Translations under genes and position numbers: made by a program
Source of the DNA: Clostridiales bacterium
GTDB lineage: Bacteria; Bacillota; Clostridia; Oscillospirales; Oscillospiraceae
Length of the DNA stretch: 64,000 nucleotides
Direction of reading: 5' to 3'
Assembly (NCBI GenBank): GCA_004558115.1
Contig: SFDT01000005.1
Location: 1-64,000 of the forward strand
In this document: one piece after another, positions 59,915 through 64,000 of the stretch
How the letters are laid out: each line of letters opens with the position of its first letter
How positions within the stretch are numbered: position 1 is the stretch's first letter
Notes under the pieces: generated by a model
The model's input: only the letters and a program-made list of their open reading frames with translations
Database searches by the model: none
Told to the model about the DNA's origin: nothing

Positions 59915-60725
59915 AACAGGAAAACTCTGGGTGCTGGCGGACAACAACACCCTCATTGACCGCTATTTTTTGGGGGAACCGGCCGCCAGCTATTACCTGG
60001 AGCTGGACGGCCTGCGCATCCTGCTGGACACCGGCTATTCCGACGTCTTCCTGCGAAACGCGGAAAAGCTGGGCATCGACCTGGGCCAACTGACCCACAT
60101 CGTCCTCTCCCACGGCCACAACGACCACACCAACGGCCTCGCCCTCCTGGCGGAGCGGTTCGATTTATCCGGTGTCCGCCTCATTGCCCACCCCCGTTGC
60201 CTGCTGCCCAGGTGGTACGGCGAGGAGTATATTGGCCCGCCGGAGGGCGGCGCCGTTCCCGCCGCCTGCGACTACCGTCCCAGCGGGGAGCCGGTCTGGC
60301 TGTCGGAACGCTGTGTGTTCCTGGGGGAGATCCCCGCCGTCCACGATTTTGAGCAGCGGCGCCCCCTGGGCCGTGTCCTGCTGGATGGGGAAGAACAGCC
60401 TGACCTGTTGACGGATGACACCGCCCTGGCCTGCAAGACCCCGGCTGGCCTGTTCATTGTCACCGGCTGTTCCCACAGCGGTATCTGCAACATCGTCTCC
60501 CGTGCCCAGGCGGTCTGCGGCGAAACGCGCATCGCCGGTATTCTGGGCGGCTTTCATTTGCCCAAGGCCAACAGCCGGGTGCAAAAAACGGCGGAATTTC
60601 TCGCCGCTCTGCATCCCCGCGTTCTCTATCCCTGCCACTGTGTTTCCCTGGCCGCCAAGCTGGAGCTGGCAAAGGTCCTGCCTGTTCAGGAGACCGGCAG
60701 CGGCATGTGCATCGAACTCTCATAA
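59907..60725 (+). CDS. MBL-fold metal-dependent hydrolase
   Basis: A 272-aa protein. SHGHNDHTNG (HxHxDH) plus TGCSHSGICNI and the GGFHL histidine complete a binuclear zinc site. The arrangement resembles the archaeal-type dihydropterin ribofuranosyl aminobenzene phosphate synthase-like MBL subfamily. Frame-open sequence upstream belongs to other genes; ATG 59907 follows GGGAGGAGG. Substrate unknown. Confidence 0.82.
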   Translation: MPETGKLWVLADNNTLIDRYFLGEPAASYYLELDGLRILLDTGYSDVFLRNAEKLGIDLGQLTHIVLSHGHNDHTNGLALLAERFDLSGVRLIAHPRCLLPRWYGEEYIGPPEGGAVPAACDYRPSGEPVWLSERCVFLGEIPAVHDFEQRRPLGRVLLDGEEQPDLLTDDTALACKTPAGLFIVTGCSHSGICNIVSRAQAVCGETRIAGILGGFHLPKANSRVQKTAEFLAALHPRVLYPCHCVSLAAKLELAKVLPVQETGSGMCIELS

Positions 60726-60763
60726 AAAGCAGCGCCGGAACTTTCGTTCCGGCGCTGCTTTTT
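60724..60763. terminator. Bidirectional terminator between convergent genes
   Basis: An 18-bp perfect stem (AAAAAGCAGCGCCGGAAC and its complement), loop TTTC; it overlaps the end of the minus-strand DUF2156-GNAT gene. Confidence 0.9.
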
Positions 60764-62165
60764 ACACCAGTTTTTCAAAATAGTAGAACGTCTCGTCCTC
60801 GCCGTTTTTCCGCATACAGGAGGAGAGCATTTTGTAAGACGCCTGGTTCTCCTTGAAGCACTTTGCCACCACCTTAGAAAGGTGTACCTTATACAGCGCC
60901 CAGTCCGCCACGGCGGCAAACGCCTCCGTGCCATAGCCCTTCCCGGCGTAGTCCCTGTCAATGCGGCAGCCCAGCTCCGCGCCGCCCCGGCAGTCGAAGC
61001 GGTAGAGCACCGCCTCGCCGATGAGCTTTCCGTCCAGCCGGATGGCAAAGTTGGCCGCCAAGCGGTTTTCAAAGTCCCGCCGGGCCACCTCGAAAAAGCT
61101 CCGCTCCTCCACAGGCCCGCCCAGGCCGGCCACATCGTCGTATCCCCACCAGCGGTTGCGGTCCCCGTCCAGCACCAGGGCGTTGTAGGCGGGGATGTCC
61201 GCCTCCGTCAGCGCCGAGAGCGTCAGCCGCGCCGTCTTCAGCTCCGGAATGGCGCTGACATGGGACAGCAGCTCATTCTGCGGCTCAAAGCGGTACTTGG
61301 GCGCCAGCTTGGCGGGGCCGTATTGCAGCTTGGAGGTCCGCAGGCCCTTATCCGCCGCGTCATCCTCCCGGTTCAGCCACTGGCAGTCGCCGCCGAAGGC
61401 GTCGGCGAAAGCCTGCACCAGGGTGGGGTACACGCCGGTATAGGAATACAGGGCCTTTTCAATGTGGATGATGAGGGTGTCGCCGCACCGCTCCGCCAGG
61501 GACAGGGCAATGAGCTTTTCCCCGTCGAACATGCCGCCGGCCACGAACCAGTTCTTGTCCACCATGCGAAGCATCTTCTTAGCCAGCTCCAGCTCGTCCC
61601 GGGCCTTGGCATTGTTCCCCTTGGGGAACTCCGCCTCGTAGTCCCGCCAGAATGCGTCAATGATGTCCCGGTCCTCCGCTGTCAGGGGACGGAAGCTGGC
61701 CTCCGGCCACTTGGAGCGGAACTTATTGATGTGGTTGCGCTGGCCGGAATACCGGCGTCCGGAAAAGAACTGCAAGTCCTCCCGGTAATACACGTAGTCC
61801 CGCCAGGTCCGCACGTCGCTGACCCGCACATACGGATAGCGGGACAGCAGCCGGGCCGCCTTGCACTCCGGCACCACGGAGATCACCGGAGGAATGCCCT
61901 GCTCCAGGCAGTAGGACTCGATCTCCGTCAGGGCCTGGTCCTCATCGCCCTCCGGGCCGGGCACCGGATAGTCGAATACCACCTGGCCGTTAATGTTGTT
62001 GCGCACCACCAGGCAGCCCGCTGTCTCCGTCCAGGTGGGATGGAGCGTGTTTCGCCACATGAGCTTCGTGCCCACGGAATACTCGCAAAGGCCGTAATCG
62101 CAGCCCTTATAATAGCGCCGCAGCTTCGGTCCGTCCTGTTTTTTCACTGATTTGAACTGTAACAT
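60762..62165 (-). CDS. DUF2156 (LPG_synthase_C-like) domain fused to a GNAT acetyltransferase
   Basis: A 467-aa protein. The N-terminal half (1 to about 295) is a double-GNAT DUF2156-type fold (YYREDLQFFSGRRYSGQRNHINKF; CQWLNREDDAADKGLRTSKLQYGPAKLAPKY). The C-terminal GNAT domain (about 310-467) has LETARLTL-like start (LKTARLTLSAL) and GCRIDRDYAGKGYGTEA acetyl-CoA loop. The first module resembles lipid/aminoacyl transferases; the second resembles RimJ/RimL N-acetyltransferases. Targets unknown. Confidence 0.82.
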   Translation of the reverse strand: MLQFKSVKKQDGPKLRRYYKGCDYGLCEYSVGTKLMWRNTLHPTWTETAGCLVVRNNINGQVVFDYPVPGPEGDEDQALTEIESYCLEQGIPPVISVVPECKAARLLSRYPYVRVSDVRTWRDYVYYREDLQFFSGRRYSGQRNHINKFRSKWPEASFRPLTAEDRDIIDAFWRDYEAEFPKGNNAKARDELELAKKMLRMVDKNWFVAGGMFDGEKLIALSLAERCGDTLIIHIEKALYSYTGVYPTLVQAFADAFGGDCQWLNREDDAADKGLRTSKLQYGPAKLAPKYRFEPQNELLSHVSAIPELKTARLTLSALTEADIPAYNALVLDGDRNRWWGYDDVAGLGGPVEERSFFEVARRDFENRLAANFAIRLDGKLIGEAVLYRFDCRGGAELGCRIDRDYAGKGYGTEAFAAVADWALYKVHLSKVVAKCFKENQASYKMLSSCMRKNGEDETFYYFEKLV

Positions 62166-62245
62166 AGTCCCTTTCCTTGTCCTTCTTTGTGAAATAATTG
62201 TCTTTTATGGAAGAACAAATTTCCACTGTATTTCCATCTGCTCCC

Positions 62246-62274
62246 TTGACAGGGGCAGAAAAATAGCGTATGGT
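62246..62274 (+). promoter_or_regulatory. Promoter of the NSS transporter gene
   Basis: TTGACA (62246-62251), 17 nt, TATGGT (62269-62274). Confidence 0.78.
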
Positions 62275-62329
62275 ATATGAGTAATTTGAATGAGGGGTAT
62301 TCAAAAATCTACTGTGAGAGAGGGATATT

Positions 62330-63874
62330 ATGAGTAATGAGAGAGGATCCTGGGGCAGCAATATCGGTTTTTTGCTGGCTGCCATCGGCTCCGCCGTGGG
62401 CCTTGGCAACATTTGGGGCTTTCCCTACAAAATGGGGAAGTCCGGCGGCTTCACCTTTTTGCTGGTCTACCTGCTGCTGGCCGTTTTCGTGGGCTTCAGC
62501 ATCATGATGGCGGAGCTGGCCATGGGACGCAGGACCGGCAAGGGCACCATCGGTACATACCACACCCTGTCCAGCCGTTTCAAATGGGTGGGCTGGCTGG
62601 CGGTGTTCGCCCCCTTTGTCATCATGAGCTTTTACTCCGTTCTGGGCGGTTACTGCATTGAGTACATGTCCTTGAACCTCAGCAACCTGGCCTTTGCCGG
62701 GGCGGAAGTGAAAACCGGCTCCGACTTGTTCGGCTCCATGCTGACCAACCCCTTCGGCTGCGTCATGTTCACGCTGCTGTTCATGATCATCTGCTACCTC
62801 ATCAACCGGGGCGGCATCTCCGGCGGCATTGAGAAATTCAACAATGTGGGCATGCCGGCCCTGTTCATCATGCTGGTCATCATCATTATCCGCTCTTTGA
62901 CGCTGCCGGGCGCCGTGGAAGGCCTGAAATTCATGTTCGTCCCCGGCTACGCCGTGGAGGCTGGCTTCATTGAGGAGGCGCCCAGCATCGGCTCCGTCAT
63001 GGCCACCGCCGGCGGCCAGATGTTCTTCTCCCTGTCCCTGGCCATGGGCGTTATGATCACTTACGGCTCCTATCTGGACAAGAAAGAGAACCTGGTGAAA
63101 AACTCCGCCGTCATCGTGGTGGCGGATACCGTCGTGGCACTGATGGCCGGCCTTGCCGTCATCCCCGCCGCCGTGGCTACCTACGGCCCCAGCGCCGCCC
63201 TCAGCGGCCCCAAGCTGCTGTTCATCACCTTGCAGGATGTGTTCCAGTCCATGGGCACCGTGGGTCCCCTGTTCGGCGTCATTTTCTATCTGCTGGTGCT
63301 GGTGGCGGCTATTTCCTCCGCCATCTCCCTCATTGAGGTGGTGGTCACGTTCTTCCTGGACCGGGCCGCCGCCAAGGGCAAGCCGGGCAACCGGCCCCGG
63401 GTGGTGCTGCTGGTGTGCCTGGCCATCATGGCGGAGGCCACCATTGTGGCCGTGGATGGTCTGGGTGAAAATGTCCTGAACATCTGGGTGCCCTTTCGGA
63501 ACACCCTGGGCGTGGTGGGCAGCTTCAACGACTGCTGGCTGGACTTCATGGACTGCCTGTCCGAAGGCCTTGCCATGCCTTTGGGCGCCCTGCTGATGAG
63601 CATTATGGTGGGCTGGGAGATCGGCGCCAAGACCGTGCTGGATGAGATCCATCAGGGCAGCTCCGTCAAGTGGGTCGACGCTTTCCTGACCTTCTGCCTC
63701 ATGTTCGTGGTGCCTCTGGCCATGGCCTTTATCCTGGGCGGCCAGATCGGCGACTACTTCTCCACCGCCGAGCGTTCCATGTACGGCGTGGGCTACGGCA
63801 TCGGCGCCCTCGTGGTGGTGGTAGCCTGGATCGTGGCCTTTACCTCCCCCAAGCGGAAAGCGCGGTCCCGCTGA
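62330..63874 (+). CDS. Neurotransmitter:sodium symporter family amino-acid transporter
   Basis: A 514-aa polytopic protein with twelve TM segments in a LeuT-like fold. WGSNIGFLLAAIGSAVGLGNIWGFPYKMGKSGG contains the unwound TM1 that binds Na+ and substrate. GAGAGAGGG precedes the ATG. Bacterial relatives take up Trp, Tyr, Leu or Met; the substrate cannot be read. Confidence 0.92.
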   Translation: MSNERGSWGSNIGFLLAAIGSAVGLGNIWGFPYKMGKSGGFTFLLVYLLLAVFVGFSIMMAELAMGRRTGKGTIGTYHTLSSRFKWVGWLAVFAPFVIMSFYSVLGGYCIEYMSLNLSNLAFAGAEVKTGSDLFGSMLTNPFGCVMFTLLFMIICYLINRGGISGGIEKFNNVGMPALFIMLVIIIIRSLTLPGAVEGLKFMFVPGYAVEAGFIEEAPSIGSVMATAGGQMFFSLSLAMGVMITYGSYLDKKENLVKNSAVIVVADTVVALMAGLAVIPAAVATYGPSAALSGPKLLFITLQDVFQSMGTVGPLFGVIFYLLVLVAAISSAISLIEVVVTFFLDRAAAKGKPGNRPRVVLLVCLAIMAEATIVAVDGLGENVLNIWVPFRNTLGVVGSFNDCWLDFMDCLSEGLAMPLGALLMSIMVGWEIGAKTVLDEIHQGSSVKWVDAFLTFCLMFVVPLAMAFILGGQIGDYFSTAERSMYGVGYGIGALVVVVAWIVAFTSPKRKARSR

Positions 63875-63914
63875 TAGTATACCGCGAAAAATCGATCACC
63901 GCCGTCGTTTTCGC

Positions 63915-63952
63915 AACAGGAAGCAAAGTCCATGGACTTTGCTTCCTGTTTT
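63915..63952 (+). terminator. Terminator of the NSS transporter gene
   Basis: A perfect 18-bp inverted repeat with no spare loop bases (AACAGGAAGCAAAGTCCA and its complement), followed by TTGATT. The last 48 bases show no gene. Confidence 0.75.
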
Positions 63953-64000
63953 GATTCTATTCCGGCGGTCATTTTCCCTTTAAGAAGGCTTTTCCCCGGA

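Overview
The window looks like chromosomal DNA from a spore-forming, GC-rich gut anaerobe of the Oscillospiraceae (Clostridia, Bacillota). The evidence is spoIIE, spoVAD and spoVAE, a Firmicutes-style rimP-nusA-ylxR-ylxQ-infB-rbfA-nrnA-truB-ribF operon, sigma-A promoters with strong SD sites, an F420-free FprA flavoprotein, and strict GC3 codon bias that produces very long antisense shadow ORFs. No rRNA, tRNA, CRISPR array, phage or complete transposon was seen. Genus and species cannot be fixed from the sequence alone.

Layout. 0.1-5.3 kb: TetR regulator divergent from a secreted coiled-coil protein and an MMPL/RND exporter. 5.35-10.96 kb (minus): livK-livH-livM-livG-livF amino-acid ABC importer plus a cytidylate-kinase-like protein, with an attenuator at the mRNA start. 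11.1-13.9 kb: AEC transporter, ICL/PEP-mutase-family lyase and an HpcH/HpaI aldolase. 14.0-17.1 kb: lspA and a TetM-like GTPase fused to a Rae1/YacP-type NYN nuclease domain. 17.4-21.2 kb: DapA-family lyase, split UxaA-type dehydratase and KdgT-like permease. 21.3-23.2 kb: SGNH hydrolase and sugar nucleotidyltransferase. 23.3-25.3 kb: Zur-like regulator with znuC and znuB. 25.4-33.8 kb: the nusA/infB operon. 33.9-38.9 kb: spoIIE, dusB, an ECF sigma and its anti-sigma. 38.9-45.5 kb: queT, a diguanylate cyclase, fprA, a CDF exporter and NhaC. 45.5-57.9 kb: a zinc-ribbon protein, spoVAD, the nitrogen cluster glnA-ANTAR-gltB-gltD-amt/PII, and spoVAE. 57.9-64 kb: polysaccharide deacetylase, cdd, a small unknown gene, an MBL hydrolase, a DUF2156-GNAT fusion and an NSS transporter.

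Three layers of regulation can be read directly. (1) Three leaders (livK, glnA, amt) share one architecture: the promoter start lies just before a small hairpin with a six-base loop AAGG(A/G)C, whose bases also form part of an intrinsic terminator. This fits antitermination by the ANTAR protein encoded between glnA and gltB, and would join amino-acid uptake, ammonium uptake and GS/GOGAT in one regulon. (2) Three promoters of the sugar-acid genes (aldolase, DapA-like, KdgT/UxaA) carry the same 25-bp operator of three alternating half-sites one helical turn apart, always downstream of the -10 box. (3) A roughly 162-bp structured repeat occurs twice (17.2 and 42.8 kb), each time between two copies of the local terminator hairpin, which suggests a small mobile element that duplicates terminators on insertion.

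The most unusual protein is the TetM-like GTPase/NYN fusion, which combines a ribosome A-site entry module with an apparently intact nuclease domain.
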